Positions 1 through 8,096 of a stretch of DNA of 64,000 nt are shown here, piece after piece. Under the pieces are notes generated by a model. It saw only the letters and a list, made by a program, of their open reading frames with translations, was not told where the DNA came from and did not search any database. Both the position numbers and the translations under genes were made by a program. Origin of the DNA: Lactococcus sp. dk101 (GTDB lineage Bacteria > Bacillota > Bacilli > Lactobacillales > Streptococcaceae); assembly GCF_009601055.1 (NCBI RefSeq), contig NZ_WITI01000001.1, positions 80,737-144,736 of the forward strand. Reading direction: 5' to 3'. Position 1 is the first letter of the stretch, and each line of letters begins with the position of its first letter.

Positions 1-360
1 TTCGACTGTTTGCTTCAGCAAACTAGCGAGAATCGACAAGCCAGTCATAGCTATATGAATTCCTCAGTTCCTGAGGTCAACGGTACTCGTATAAAAACGG
101 TTCAGTAGCTCAGCTGCGATTTCGACTGTTTGCTTCAGCAAACTAGCGAGAATCGACAAGCCAGTCATAGCTATATGAATTCCTCAGTTCCTGAGGTCAA
201 CGGTACTCGTATAAAAACGGTTCAGTAGCTCAGCTGCGATTTCGACTGTTTGCTTTAGCAAACTAGCGAGAATCGACAAGCCAGTCATAGCTATATGAAT
301 TCCTCAGTTCATGAGGTCAATGGTACTCATATTAAAAAGGTTCAGTAGCTCAGCTGGATA
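1..360. repeat. Three tandem copies of a 120-bp repeat ending inside a tRNA gene
   Basis: Units 1-120 and 121-240 are identical; 241-360 differs at several positions. Each unit holds a hairpin (GTTTGC-TTCA-GCAAAC in units 1 and 2), the word TAGCGAGAATCGAC, a second small hairpin (CTCAG-TTC-CTGAG) and, at its right end, the first 18 bases of the downstream tRNA-Arg gene (99-116 and 219-236 match 339-356). Only the third unit continues into a full tRNA. The array may extend left of the window. Confidence 0.95.
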
Positions 361-412
361 GAGCATTCGCCTTCTAAGCGAACGGTCGAGGGTTCGAATC
401 CCCCCTGAATCA
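339..412 (+). tRNA. tRNA-Arg (anticodon TCT)
   Basis: A 74-nt cloverleaf can be drawn: acceptor GGTTCAG/CTGAATC with one G-U pair, D arm GCTC/GAGC, anticodon stem TTCGC/GCGAA with loop CTTCTAA (TCT reads AGA), and T loop TTCGAAT. The T stem GAGGG/CCCCC has one A-C mismatch, which is unusual and could reflect a recent substitution. The terminal CCA is not encoded. The first 18 bases are duplicated twice upstream as part of the tandem repeat. Confidence 0.9.
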
Positions 413-509
413 TTGATAAATCATTACTTTTATTGGTTTATCCTTCGATGTTTTATTTAATCCTTCAACAATGGGTGCCAAACCTCATCCTCGCTTCGTG
501 CGAGATGAA

Positions 510-545
510 AAAGACGATACTTTCGTGGTATCGTCTTTATTTTTT
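510..545 (+). terminator. Rho-independent terminator after the tRNA region
   Basis: An 11-bp stem (510-520 with 528-538), a 7-nt loop TTTCGTG and a following T tract. It probably ends the tRNA-Arg transcript. Confidence 0.85.
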
Positions 546-615
546 GTGAAATATAATGTATAGAATTATATATATTTTTTTAATAGTTATAATTATTAAT
601 TTAAAATTCTAAATA

Positions 616-644
616 TTGCATTTGTAATCATATCGTGATAAAAT
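616..644 (+). promoter_or_regulatory. Promoter of the DUF308 gene
   Basis: TTGCAT at 616-621 and TAAAAT at 639-644 with a 17-bp spacer, about 57 bp before the start codon. Confidence 0.6.
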
Positions 645-701
645 TAAGTCATTGAAATAGGATTTATTTCGATAAATTAGGAGCATAAATGGAGGTTTCT
701 T

Positions 702-1241
702 ATGTCAAATGAATTAGAAAAAATTCATCGTAGTGTCGGATTTAGTGGTATTCTTTCTGTCATTTTCGGACTGTTGATTCTTTTTTTACCAAATAAAACA
801 GCCAACATTATTGCAACAATCGTTGGTATTGGTTTTATCATTATTGGTATCATCTATCTTGCAACAAATTTCATTAAAAAGGGCGATGAAAAAAGTAAAT
901 GGGCTCGTTTAGGTCACATTTTACTTGGTTTTGTTTATCTTTTTGCAGGTTTGTTTGTCTTTATTGATGTCAATGCTGCAACGGATTACCTCTTTATGTT
1001 AGTGGGAATTCTTGTTGGTGTTGTATGGATTGTTGACGGAATTGTCAGCTTTACAACATTGAAAAATTTCACTAATAAATTATGGGCAATTTTGCTTGGA
1101 ATTTTAAGCATTGTCGGTGGAGTTATCTTGGTTTTAATTCCAGTTTGGGGTGCAAAAACATTGTGGCTCTTACTTGGAATTGAATTTTTGATTATTGGTA
1201 TTGTGAAATTAATTCACTATGCCACATGGCCAAAAAACTAA
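702..1241 (+). CDS. HdeD/DUF308 family membrane protein
   Basis: This 179-residue protein is almost entirely hydrophobic, with about six membrane segments arranged as three pairs of TM hairpins, the pattern of the DUF308/HdeD family. A short positively charged loop (KKGDEKSKWARLG, about residues 59-71) separates the first pair from the rest. Family members include acid-stress membrane proteins in enterobacteria, but no function is established for the lactococcal forms, so an acid-stress role would be inference. GGAGG sits 8 nt before ATG. It is monocistronic: its own promoter lies upstream and a terminator follows within 10 nt of the stop. Confidence 0.85.
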   Translation: MSNELEKIHRSVGFSGILSVIFGLLILFLPNKTANIIATIVGIGFIIIGIIYLATNFIKKGDEKSKWARLGHILLGFVYLFAGLFVFIDVNAATDYLFMLVGILVGVVWIVDGIVSFTTLKNFTNKLWAILLGILSIVGGVILVLIPVWGAKTLWLLLGIEFLIIGIVKLIHYATWPKN

Positions 1242-1250
1242 ATCAAGTAT

Positions 1251-1275
1251 AAAAACGTCTCAGACGTTTTTTTTT
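1251..1275 (+). terminator. Terminator after the DUF308 gene
   Basis: AAAAACGT / ACGTTTTT stem around a CTCAG loop, followed by a T tract. It separates the DUF308 gene from truA. Confidence 0.75.
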
Positions 1276-1328
1276 ACGACAAGTGGACTTTGCTTTGATT
1301 TTGACAAAAAGCGTCTGAGCTACTTTTT

Positions 1329-1345
1329 TGCTATAATATAAAACA
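1329..1345 (+). promoter_or_regulatory. Extended -10 promoter giving a leaderless truA mRNA
   Basis: TGCTATAAT (1329-1337) is an extended -10. Only 7 nt separate it from the truA ATG at 1345, so transcription should begin at or next to the start codon. There is no Shine-Dalgarno sequence. A TTGACA at 1301-1306 lies 25 bp from the -10, too far to act with it. Confidence 0.6.
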
Positions 1346-2091
1346 TGACAAGATATAAAGCAATTATTGCTTACGATGGGACAAATTTTGCGGGCTTTCA
1401 GACTCAGCATCATCAAAGAACCATTCAAGAAGAAATTGAAAAAGTATTAACGAAATTAAATTCGCATGTGCCTGTGATTTTACAAGGGGCTGGTCGAACG
1501 GATTCTGGCGTTCATGCGGCTGCTCAAGTCATTCATTTTGATTTGGAGGGGGCACGCGATGTGGAACGGCTCCGCTTTGCATTGGATACACAGACGCCAG
1601 ACGATATTGCTTTCAAAAAGGTGGAAATCGTCGCTGGTGATTGGCATGCCCGTTTTGAACCGCATGAAAAAATTTACGAATATTATCTGGAAAATGCGCA
1701 AGTGAGAAATCCATTTAATCGCTTGTATTATGCACATTTTCGTTATCATCTGGACGCTGACAAAATGCGCGAAGCCTTGTCATTACTGACAGGAACGCAT
1801 GATTTCACTGGTTTTACAGCCAGTGGCTCTTCAGTCGATGACAAAGTAAGAACGATTAGCGAAGCCAGCCTTGTCGTCATTGATGATGAGCATATGAAGT
1901 TCGTTTTTCGTGGCAATGGTTTTTTGTACAAGCAAGTTCGAAACATGGTGGGAACCTTGATTAAAATTGGCAATGAGCGCATGCCTGTTTCACAAATCAA
2001 TCAAATATTGGACAGTAAAAACCGAAAATTTGCAGGGCCGACAGCTGCACCAGAAGGCTTGATTTTGAAAGCCGTCATTTATCATAAATGA
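1345..2091 (+). CDS. truA: tRNA pseudouridine(38-40) synthase TruA
   Basis: A 248-residue TruA, normal length for the family. It converts uridines 38-40 of the tRNA anticodon stem to pseudouridine in the cytoplasm. The N-terminus has the family pattern YDGTNFAGFQ, and the catalytic aspartate lies in GRTDSGVHA (about residues 51-59), followed by the RNA-binding region ending in RNMVGTLI. It heads a run of genes on the same strand (truA, B6-type kinase, ECF S-component, YwlG-like), an order also known from streptococci. The ATG sits directly behind an extended -10 box without a ribosome binding site, so the mRNA is probably leaderless. Confidence 0.95.
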   Translation: MTRYKAIIAYDGTNFAGFQTQHHQRTIQEEIEKVLTKLNSHVPVILQGAGRTDSGVHAAAQVIHFDLEGARDVERLRFALDTQTPDDIAFKKVEIVAGDWHARFEPHEKIYEYYLENAQVRNPFNRLYYAHFRYHLDADKMREALSLLTGTHDFTGFTASGSSVDDKVRTISEASLVVIDDEHMKFVFRGNGFLYKQVRNMVGTLIKIGNERMPVSQINQILDSKNRKFAGPTAAPEGLILKAVIYHK

Positions 2092-2126
2092 TTGCATTTC
2101 ATCAGCATTGAAGAAGAAGGAAAAAA

Positions 2127-2951
2127 ATGAGTAAGAAAGTTTTGGCAGTGCACGATATTTCGTGCGTGGGAAGATGTAGTTTAACAGTGGCGTTACCAAT
2201 TTTAAGCCATTTTGGCCTTGAAACGCGTGTGCTTCCAACGGTACTTTTGTCAACTCATACCGGTGGATTTACTGGTTTTACCTCTCTTGATTTGACCGAT
2301 GAAATGAAAAAAATAATGGCCGCTTGGCAACCGCTCGATTTGCAATTTGATGCGATTTATTCGGGATATATGGCTTCTGCGGAACAAATTGATGTTTTGA
2401 AAACATTGATTTCGACTTATAAAAAGGCTGAAAATATCATGATTATTGATCCTGTCATGGCTGACAATGGTCAACTTTATCAGGTTTTTGATGCAGCTTT
2501 CGTTGACAAAATGGCTGAGCTTATTCCATTTGCTGACGTGCTGACACCCAATATTACAGAAGCTTGCTTGCTGACAGGCACTGCTTACGAGTCAGGTCTT
2601 CATAATGAAGAATGGCTGTCAGAAATTATTGGAAAACTCCATGCCAAAGGAGCAAAAGTGGTGGTTCTGACAGGTGTTAAATTAGAAACTGGAAAAATCG
2701 GTGTGGCTGTCAGTGCTGACAAGCAGTTGCAGATTTATACAGCTGAGGAAATTTCAGGAACTTATCATGGCACAGGCGATATTTTTGGATCAGTATTGAC
2801 AGCTGGCATCGTGCAAGGACACAAGACTTTTGATGCGGCAAAGACTGCTGTGGATTTTGTTTTAGCAGCCATTCAATCCACGCCTGAAATGCAAGACAAA
2901 CGCTATGGCGTTGAATTTGAGCAAGTTCTTGCAAGTGGAAAGTTTTTGTAA
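2127..2951 (+). CDS. pdxK: Pyridoxine/pyridoxamine kinase (ribokinase-like)
   Basis: This 274-residue ribokinase-fold enzyme begins with VHDISCVGRCSL, typical of the pyridoxamine kinase (PdxY/PdxK) group, and carries the C-terminal anion-hole and catalytic motif GTGDIFGS (about residues 217-224). It is expected to phosphorylate vitamin B6 vitamers with ATP; a ThiD-like action on hydroxymethylpyrimidine cannot be excluded from sequence alone. It lies 35 nt after truA with an AAGGA ribosome site, and is followed by a vitamin-type ECF S-component, which supports a salvage role. The coding region contains one copy of the 14-bp palindrome discussed in the findings (2708-2721). Confidence 0.85.
   Translation: MSKKVLAVHDISCVGRCSLTVALPILSHFGLETRVLPTVLLSTHTGGFTGFTSLDLTDEMKKIMAAWQPLDLQFDAIYSGYMASAEQIDVLKTLISTYKKAENIMIIDPVMADNGQLYQVFDAAFVDKMAELIPFADVLTPNITEACLLTGTAYESGLHNEEWLSEIIGKLHAKGAKVVVLTGVKLETGKIGVAVSADKQLQIYTAEEISGTYHGTGDIFGSVLTAGIVQGHKTFDAAKTAVDFVLAAIQSTPEMQDKRYGVEFEQVLASGKFL
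2708..2721. repeat. First of 18 copies of the dispersed palindrome TGTCAGNNCTGACA
   Basis: Exact copies of this 14-mer start at 2708, 5738, 9060, 9336, 15639, 18255, 21017, 22083, 25936, 29161, 36981, 37404, 43191, 47652, 50199, 59597, 59971 and 62115. Eleven are inside genes and seven are between genes; five of the latter form the stem of a terminator. See the finding for the analysis. Confidence 0.95.
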
Positions 2952-3043
2952 TAAAATGTAAGACATAATAAAATGAGAAAGGCCGACGATGAAAAATGAT
3001 GCAGCAGATGTGTTGATGCCGACCTCGATAATAAAGGAGTCTC

Positions 3044-3520
3044 ATGAATACGCAACATCGCACATTTAAAATCACGCTGCTGGCAATCCTTGCGGCGCTT
3101 ACTTTCGTCTTAGGCTGGTTTACAAAAATTCCTATTCCTGGCGGTTATTTTACGCTTCTCGATGCGGGGATTTTTACAAGTTCCATGCTTTTAGGCAAAA
3201 AAGAAGGCATGATAGTTGGGGCTTTAGCTGGCTTCCTGAATGATTTTTTAGCAGGCTATGCGGCTTATATGTTTTTTACCCTTGTTATTCATGGGCTTCA
3301 AGGATTTACAGGAAATTTAACCAAGCACAAATGGTTGAATTATATCATTTCGACAATCGTAATGGTCGGCGGTTATTTTATTGCCGACATGATTATCGCA
3401 CACAGTTTGGGTGTTGCTTTGCCTGATTTATTCATCAATTTTGTTCAGACAACAGCAGGCTTTGTGATTGCATTGATTTTGACACCGCTCCTTAAAAAAG
3501 CGATTGGAAATAGAGGATAA
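3044..3520 (+). CDS. ECF transporter substrate-binding S-component, probably for vitamin B6 or a pyrimidine
   Basis: A 158-residue integral membrane protein with about five or six TM segments, matching the small S-components of energy-coupling factor importers, which bind the vitamin and dock onto a shared EcfA/EcfA'/EcfT module encoded elsewhere. The N-terminal [25 protein letters not shown] is the usual start of the fold. The position directly after a pyridoxine-type kinase suggests a B6 vitamer as substrate (PdxU type), though an HMP transporter (HmpT type) is possible. AAGGAG lies 5 nt before ATG. The substrate is inferred from context only. Confidence 0.8.
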   Translation: MNTQHRTFKITLLAILAALTFVLGWFTKIPIPGGYFTLLDAGIFTSSMLLGKKEGMIVGALAGFLNDFLAGYAAYMFFTLVIHGLQGFTGNLTKHKWLNYIISTIVMVGGYFIADMIIAHSLGVALPDLFINFVQTTAGFVIALILTPLLKKAIGNRG

Positions 3521-3521
3521 T

Positions 3522-4067
3522 ATGGATTTTAAGAAATTAGAAACAGATACACAAATGATTATCGATGATGTTATCGAAAAATCTGGCATTAAAGCAGGTC
3601 AAATTTTTGTTTTAGGTCTGTCTTCAAGCGAAGTTAATGGTGGTTTGATTGGCCATGCTTCATCTGCTGAAATCGGTGAAGTAATTGTAGGTGTGATTTA
3701 TAAGACCTTGAAGGCCAAAGGGATTTATTTGGCTGTACAAGGTTGCGAACACCTGAACCGTGCGCTTTTGATTGAACAAGAATTGGCTGACAAAAAAGAA
3801 TTCGACATTGTGAGCGTCATTCCTCAGCTCAATGCGGGAGGAAGCGGTCAAGTTGCTGCTTATAAGTTAATGGAAAATCCCGTTGAAATAGAACATATCA
3901 CAGCAGTTGCAGGTCTTGACATTGGAGATACCAGCATTGGCATGCATGTTAAACACGTTCAAATCCCATTGCGCCCCGTTTTGAAAGAACTGGGAGGCGC
4001 ACATGTTACAGCGCTCAAATCACGTCCTAAGCTGATTGGTGGCGTTCGCGCAAAGTATGCAAATTAA
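3522..4067 (+). CDS. YwlG-like protein (DUF436, UPF0340, TIGR01440 family)
   Basis: About 181 residues from the ATG at 3522. This start is preferred over an in-frame TTG at 3504 because AGAGGA lies just upstream, and it avoids the overlap with the preceding S-component gene (stop at 3518-3520). The sequence carries the conserved stretch [10 protein letters not shown] near the middle and [10 protein letters not shown] at the end. No biochemical function is established for the family. The close spacing suggests co-transcription with the vitamin kinase and transporter genes. Confidence 0.85.
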   Translation: MDFKKLETDTQMIIDDVIEKSGIKAGQIFVLGLSSSEVNGGLIGHASSAEIGEVIVGVIYKTLKAKGIYLAVQGCEHLNRALLIEQELADKKEFDIVSVIPQLNAGGSGQVAAYKLMENPVEIEHITAVAGLDIGDTSIGMHVKHVQIPLRPVLKELGGAHVTALKSRPKLIGGVRAKYAN

Positions 4068-4094
4068 AAAAATCCTTACTTTGAGAATAATTAG

Positions 4095-4198
4095 TTGACA
4101 AGTTCTGATGAATTCGTGTATAATTAAGTTCGGGCACTGGTTTTCAAAATGAAAGCTGGTAAATACAGAAGCTCCCCATAGGGGGAGCTTATTTTTGT
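4095..4198 (+). promoter_or_regulatory. pyrG promoter and CTP-sensing attenuator leader
   Basis: TTGACA (4095-4100) and TATAAT (4119-4124) are 18 bp apart; the expected start point is the first G of GGGC at 4132, 7 nt after the -10. An intrinsic terminator follows: stem 4169-4177 with 4182-4190 (AAGCTCCCC/GGGGAGCTT) and a T-rich tail. This is the layout known for Bacillus subtilis and Lactococcus pyrG: at low CTP the polymerase stutters on the initial Gs, and the extra Gs pair with the CUCCCC strand to block the terminator. The mechanism is inferred by analogy; the elements themselves are visible. Confidence 0.85.
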
Positions 4199-4286
4199 TT
4201 TTCCCACTGATTAATTTGTAAATATCAAAAATCTCTTGTTTTTCGTAAGATGAACGAAGCGATTTGAGACAGAAAAAGGAGAAGTC

Positions 4287-5900
4287 ATGTCAACGAAGTA
4301 CATTTTTGTTACAGGTGGTGGTACATCATCAATGGGGAAAGGGATTGTTGCAGCGTCACTCGGACGTTTGCTTAAAAATCGTGGCCTTAAAATCGCTGTT
4401 CAAAAATTCGACCCATACCTTAATATCGACCCAGGAACAATGAGTCCATATCAACACGGGGAAGTTTTTGTCACCAATGATGGCGCTGAAACTGACCTTG
4501 ATCTCGGTCACTACGAACGTTTTATCGATATTAACTTGAACAAATATTCATCTGTATCATCAGGTAAAGTTTACAACGAAATTCTCCAAAAAGAACGTAA
4601 AGGGGAATATCTTGGGGCAACAGTTCAAATGGTTCCTCACGTAACTGATACAATCAAAGAAAAGATCATGCGTGCTGCTACGACAACTGACGCCGATGTT
4701 ATCATTACTGAAATCGGTGGAACAGTGGGCGATATGGAAGGAATGCCAATGATTGAAGCAATCCGTCAGATGAAATCTGATATGGGTGCTGAAAATGTCA
4801 TGTATATCCATACTGTTCCAATTCTTTACTTACGCGCAGCTGGCGAATTGAAAACAAAAATCGCACAAAATGCGACAAAGACTTTGCGTGAATTTGGAAT
4901 TCAAGCCAATATGCTCGTGCTTCGTACAGAAGTTCCTGTCACAAATGAAATGCGTAATAAAGTTGCCATGTTCTGTGACGTAGCTCCAGAAGCAGTCATC
5001 CAATCTGTTGACGTTGAACACTTGTACCAAATTCCATTGAACTTGCAAGCACAAGGCATGGACCAAGTGGTTTGTGATCACCTCAAAATCAATGCACCAA
5101 AAGCAGACATGACAGAATGGTCAGCCATGGTTGATAAAGTCATGAACTTGAAGAAAAAAGTCAACATTGCAATGGTCGGAAAATACATCGAAGTACCAGA
5201 TGCTTACATCTCAGTTGTTGAAGCATTGAAACACGGTGGTTTCCCACTTGATGCTGAAGTCGATGTGGATTGGGTTAATGCCAATGACTTGACAGATGAA
5301 AATGTTGCAAAACGTCTTGAAAATGCAGACGGTGTGATTGTTCCTGGTGGTTTTGGTCACCGTGGAACAGAAGGAAAAATCGCTGCCATCAAGTATGCGC
5401 GTGAAAACGATGTGCCATTCCTCGGCGTATGTCTTGGGATGCAATTAACAACCATTGAATTTGCACGTAATGTCCTTGGCATGAAAGACGCCAACTCATT
5501 TGAATTAAATCCAGATACAAAATATCCAGTTGTTGACATCATGCGTGATCAAGTTGACGTGGAAGAAATGGGTGGTACACTTCGTTTGGGCTTGTATCCT
5601 GCGAAACTTAAACCAAATACAAAAACAGCGGCAGCCTATGACAATGCAGAAGTTGTTCAACGTCGCCACCGTCACCGTTATGAATTCAACAATAAATACC
5701 GTGATCAATTTGAAGCAGCTGGCTTCACATTCTCTGGTGTCAGCCCTGACAACCGTTTGGTAGAAATTGTCGAACTCTCTGACAAGAAATTCTTCGTGGC
5801 ATGTCAATATCACCCAGAATTGCAATCTCGTCCAAACCGCCCAGAAGAACTCTATGCGGCATTTGTTAAAGCTTCACTCGAAGCATCAGAAAGTAAATAA
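4287..5900 (+). CDS. pyrG: CTP synthase
   Basis: A 537-residue CTP synthase that aminates UTP to CTP using ATP and glutamine. The N-terminal amidoligase domain starts [17 protein letters not shown], close to the structurally known Lactococcus enzyme, and contains YQHGEVFV. The C-terminal class I glutaminase domain has [13 protein letters not shown], the catalytic cysteine in GVCLGMQ (about residue 379) and the His-Glu pair in [12 protein letters not shown]. It has its own promoter and attenuator and ends at a strong terminator, so it is monocistronic. One copy of the 14-bp palindrome lies inside (5738-5751). Confidence 0.97.
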   Translation: MSTKYIFVTGGGTSSMGKGIVAASLGRLLKNRGLKIAVQKFDPYLNIDPGTMSPYQHGEVFVTNDGAETDLDLGHYERFIDINLNKYSSVSSGKVYNEILQKERKGEYLGATVQMVPHVTDTIKEKIMRAATTTDADVIITEIGGTVGDMEGMPMIEAIRQMKSDMGAENVMYIHTVPILYLRAAGELKTKIAQNATKTLREFGIQANMLVLRTEVPVTNEMRNKVAMFCDVAPEAVIQSVDVEHLYQIPLNLQAQGMDQVVCDHLKINAPKADMTEWSAMVDKVMNLKKKVNIAMVGKYIEVPDAYISVVEALKHGGFPLDAEVDVDWVNANDLTDENVAKRLENADGVIVPGGFGHRGTEGKIAAIKYARENDVPFLGVCLGMQLTTIEFARNVLGMKDANSFELNPDTKYPVVDIMRDQVDVEEMGGTLRLGLYPAKLKPNTKTAAAYDNAEVVQRRHRHRYEFNNKYRDQFEAAGFTFSGVSPDNRLVEIVELSDKKFFVACQYHPELQSRPNRPEELYAAFVKASLEASESK

Positions 5901-5901
5901 T

Positions 5902-5931
5902 AAAAAAGTCTGTGCAAACAGACTTTTTTTT
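5902..5931. terminator. Bidirectional terminator between pyrG and the convergent cysteine synthase homologue
   Basis: A 12-bp stem (5902-5913 with 5918-5929), GCAA loop, with A and T tracts on either side. It serves both converging transcripts and overlaps the last codon of the minus-strand gene. Confidence 0.9.
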
Positions 5932-6847
5932 ATCGGTAAATATTTTTTGATAGATATCGATCACTCCCATCTGGGAAAATCGTAACTAATATACTTCCTT
6001 CAGGCAAGCGTTTGATTTCTCTTAAGGCAGCGGCAAAAGCAGCACCACTAGAACTTCCGACTAAGAGTCCTTCGTTTTTTGCAAGGAGACTGACCAGTTT
6101 GAACGCTTCTTCATCAGAGATGGTTTCGTAAGCACTGACAGCAAGCGATTTGACAAATGGTGGGATGAATTCCACACCGATGCCTTCAATGTCATGTCCG
6201 TGAGCGGGACCACCGTTCAAAATTGAGCCTTCGGGTTCAACGCCAATCAGTCGAATGTCGGGTTGAACCGATTGGAGATACGCACCGACACCAGCAAAGG
6301 TTCCACCGCTTCCAAGCCCTGCAACAAAGCTAGTGATTTGACTGCCTAAATCTTCGACAAGTTCTGGTCCAAGGCTTTTGAAATAGGCATCAGGATTGTC
6401 AAAATTTTCAAATTGCAAAGGCAGATAGGCATTTTCCATGCTGTCTCTCAAGTCTTTAGCTTTTTGAATGGCAGCAACAATGCCACCTTCTGTCGGCGTT
6501 GAAACAATCTCAGCACCTAAAGCCCGCATCAGTTGTTGCTTTTCAAGACTGAATTTTTCGGGAACTACAAAAATTGATTGAAGTCCCAGTTGCGACGCTG
6601 CCAATGCAAGTCCAATCCCAGTATTTCCAGCAGTAGGCTCAATAATTGTAGTTTCAGCGTTGATTTTTCCTTCTTTTAGGGCTTGTTCCAGTAAATACTT
6701 CCCCAAACGGTCTTTGACACTGCCACCTGGATTTAAAAATTCCAATTTGGCATAGATTTTTGAACCCTCTGGAATTCCATAGGCTGGATTTGTGATTTCA
6801 AGAAGCGGTGTATGTCCCACGGCCTCTAAGATTGAATGTATAATCAA
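5930..6847 (-). CDS. Cysteine synthase / cystathionine beta-synthase family protein (MccA- or CysM-like)
   Basis: This 305-residue PLP enzyme belongs to the O-acetylserine sulfhydrylase/cystathionine beta-synthase fold. The PLP lysine is in NPGGSVKDR (about residue 45), the phosphate loop is GSGGTFAG, and the substrate loop reads [12 protein letters not shown] rather than the [12 protein letters not shown] of the second copy at 19843-20778. The threonine-alanine form is seen in MccA-type enzymes that make cystathionine from O-acetylserine or serine and homocysteine. No cystathionine lyase gene is adjacent. Which reaction it favours is inference; the family is secure. Confidence 0.85.
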   Translation of the reverse strand: MIIHSILEAVGHTPLLEITNPAYGIPEGSKIYAKLEFLNPGGSVKDRLGKYLLEQALKEGKINAETTIIEPTAGNTGIGLALAASQLGLQSIFVVPEKFSLEKQQLMRALGAEIVSTPTEGGIVAAIQKAKDLRDSMENAYLPLQFENFDNPDAYFKSLGPELVEDLGSQITSFVAGLGSGGTFAGVGAYLQSVQPDIRLIGVEPEGSILNGGPAHGHDIEGIGVEFIPPFVKSLAVSAYETISDEEAFKLVSLLAKNEGLLVGSSSGAAFAAALREIKRLPEGSILVTIFPDGSDRYLSKNIYR

Positions 6848-6946
6848 AAGATACTCCTAACACTTTTTATCGTTCATTTCTTATTTTAACAAAAAGCAGA
6901 CGGACTGACGATAAAATTATTTAAATACGGTGATTGAAAGCAATAA

Positions 6947-6972
6947 AAAACATTGTCAATGGACAATGTTTT
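6947..6972 (-). terminator. Terminator of the DUF1003 gene
   Basis: An 11-bp stem (6947-6957 with 6962-6972, AAAACATTGTC/GACAATGTTTT) overlapping the stop codon of the minus-strand gene, followed by T residues on the minus strand. Confidence 0.8.
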
Positions 6973-7813
6973 CATTTACGGCGGCTAATTCTTCATCGTC
7001 GTCAGTATTTTCTTCAATATTATCAAGGGTTTCTTCGAAATCATCCAGTTGATCTTCGACATCATCAAGCCGTTCACGAATGTCTTGATTTTGTTGATAG
7101 ACCTCGTTGAGCAAGATTTGAATGTCGCCAAGCATTTCGGTTTGGATTTTTTGAATTTGCATGTTGGACGTTTGATCGTCCATCATCAGATGATCCAGTT
7201 TTTCATGGAGGGCTGCAACGCCTTTTTCAGATTTGATGTTGGTCTGAAAGTCATTCTTGGCAGTCAAGCGGTCATGATCGGCTGCTCGATTTTGACTCAT
7301 CATGATAAGTGGAGCCTGCATGGCAGCAGTGACAGAAAGAAATAAATTGAGCAAGATGAAGGGATATTTATCCCATTGAAGCCCAAAGAAGAGGCCTGTC
7401 ACATTCAAGAACATCCAAACAATGAGAATGCCCGTATAAATCAAAATAAAATTCCATGAACCAACAAATTCAGTGACTTTGTCAGCAGCTTTTTCACCTA
7501 AAGTTTCTTGAGCTTCAAGTTGTTCTTCGACGTCATGAATTTCAAAGTTCGCTTTTTCAAGTTCTTCATTGAGTCGGTCATTGACAGTGAAATTTTTCTG
7601 TAAATCCAAGTGAAACAAGGTATCAAGCACTTCCAAACGGAATTTGACCTGATGTTCATTACAAATAAAACTATGCGAGTGTGAGGCTGGATAATCACGT
7701 TTGATCACCGTCTGCAAACTCGGGTCAAGATTTTCGAGATAGTCGCCGCCTGATACGCGGTGAATTCGTCCGTTGACCAGACAGATTACTTTATTAGATG
7801 CAAGTGGAGCCAT
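6956..7813 (-). CDS. DUF1003 family membrane protein
   Basis: About 285 residues from the ATG at 7813. The middle holds the DUF1003 signature FVGSWNFI followed by two membrane helices (IYTGILIVWMFLNVTGLFFG and YPFILLNLFLSVTAAMQAP). The N-terminal part has cysteines in ICLVNG and SFICNEH, a possible metal-binding module, and the C-terminal third is a long acidic coiled coil ending in DDDEEL. Function is unknown; DUF1003 genes are sometimes linked to divalent cation transport, which is not shown here. The start is uncertain: an in-frame GTG at 7858 lies inside a terminator hairpin, and neither start has a good ribosome site. A long leader with a small ORF lies upstream. Confidence 0.75.
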   Translation of the reverse strand: MAPLASNKVICLVNGRIHRVSGGDYLENLDPSLQTVIKRDYPASHSHSFICNEHQVKFRLEVLDTLFHLDLQKNFTVNDRLNEELEKANFEIHDVEEQLEAQETLGEKAADKVTEFVGSWNFILIYTGILIVWMFLNVTGLFFGLQWDKYPFILLNLFLSVTAAMQAPLIMMSQNRAADHDRLTAKNDFQTNIKSEKGVAALHEKLDHLMMDDQTSNMQIQKIQTEMLGDIQILLNEVYQQNQDIRERLDDVEDQLDDFEETLDNIEENTDDDEELAAVNENIVH

Positions 7814-7840
7814 AATTGGTGTGGCTTCGGCGTGAATAAC

Positions 7841-7886
7841 AAAAATGCAAAACAGCACAACAAAAGAAGCAGGGTGTGGCTGTTTT
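7841..7886 (-). terminator. Intrinsic terminator in the leader of the DUF1003 gene
   Basis: On the minus strand AAAACAG...CTGTTTT (arms 7880-7886 and 7849-7855) closes a stem extended by a G-C pair and ACA/TGT around a bulged C; the run GCATTTTTG follows. It sits after the leader ORF and before the likely DUF1003 start, so transcription would have to pass it. Confidence 0.6.
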
Positions 7887-8050
7887 TATTTTAGAACAGA
7901 GAAAGAAACAGGAGCGTGCAAAAAAGCGTCCTGCGCTAATAACCTTTGTGGTAAATCATCAAAATCTGCGTTCGGGGGTATAGGGGTGTCGCTATTCAAA
8001 CTGAAGCACTCTCCTTTCTTTTGTTTCTTTTTGTTCTGCTTTGAGAACAT
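7886..8050 (-). CDS. Possible leader ORF of 54 codons before the DUF1003 gene
   Basis: Reading from ATG at 8050, the frame is open for 54 codons and stops exactly where the leader terminator begins. The peptide is lysine-rich at first (FSKQNKKKQKKGE) and then proline- and aspartate-rich (SDTPIPPNADFDDLPQ), a composition that recalls the MgtL-type leader peptides. The ATG has a poorly placed Shine-Dalgarno (AAGGA almost touching it); an internal in-frame TTG follows AAAGGAGAG at about 11 nt and may be the real start of a 37-residue peptide. The whole region can also fold into a long imperfect helix, so this could be structure, not coding. Translation is unproven. Confidence 0.4.
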   Translation of the reverse strand: MFSKQNKKKQKKGECFSLNSDTPIPPNADFDDLPQRLLAQDAFLHAPVSFSVLK

Positions 8051-8096
8051 TCCTTATTTATTATAACCTCTTTTGTCATTTTTTTCCTCTATAAGC

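Noticed and set aside
1-412. Prophage or integrative element attachment site at the tRNA
   Set aside because: The duplicated part is the 5' end of the tRNA, not the 3' end normally used, and there is no integrase or phage gene in the window.
1243-1428. Minus-strand frame of 61 codons over the truA start
   Set aside because: It overlaps the DUF308 terminator and the truA promoter and shows no coding signs.
2952-3043. Riboswitch between the B6-type kinase and the ECF gene
   Set aside because: The related words GGCCGACGATG and GATGCCGACC look paired at first but are partly direct repeats; no stable fold or known motif.
5505-5825. Antisense open frames inside pyrG, rpoB and rpoC
   Set aside because: Long shadow frames are expected opposite strongly codon-biased genes; none has a ribosome site or known domain.
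7859-8090. M-box, yybP-ykoY, THF or T-box riboswitch in the DUF1003 leader
   Set aside because: I compared the leader with the conserved words I know for these classes and found no match; it is reported as unassigned.
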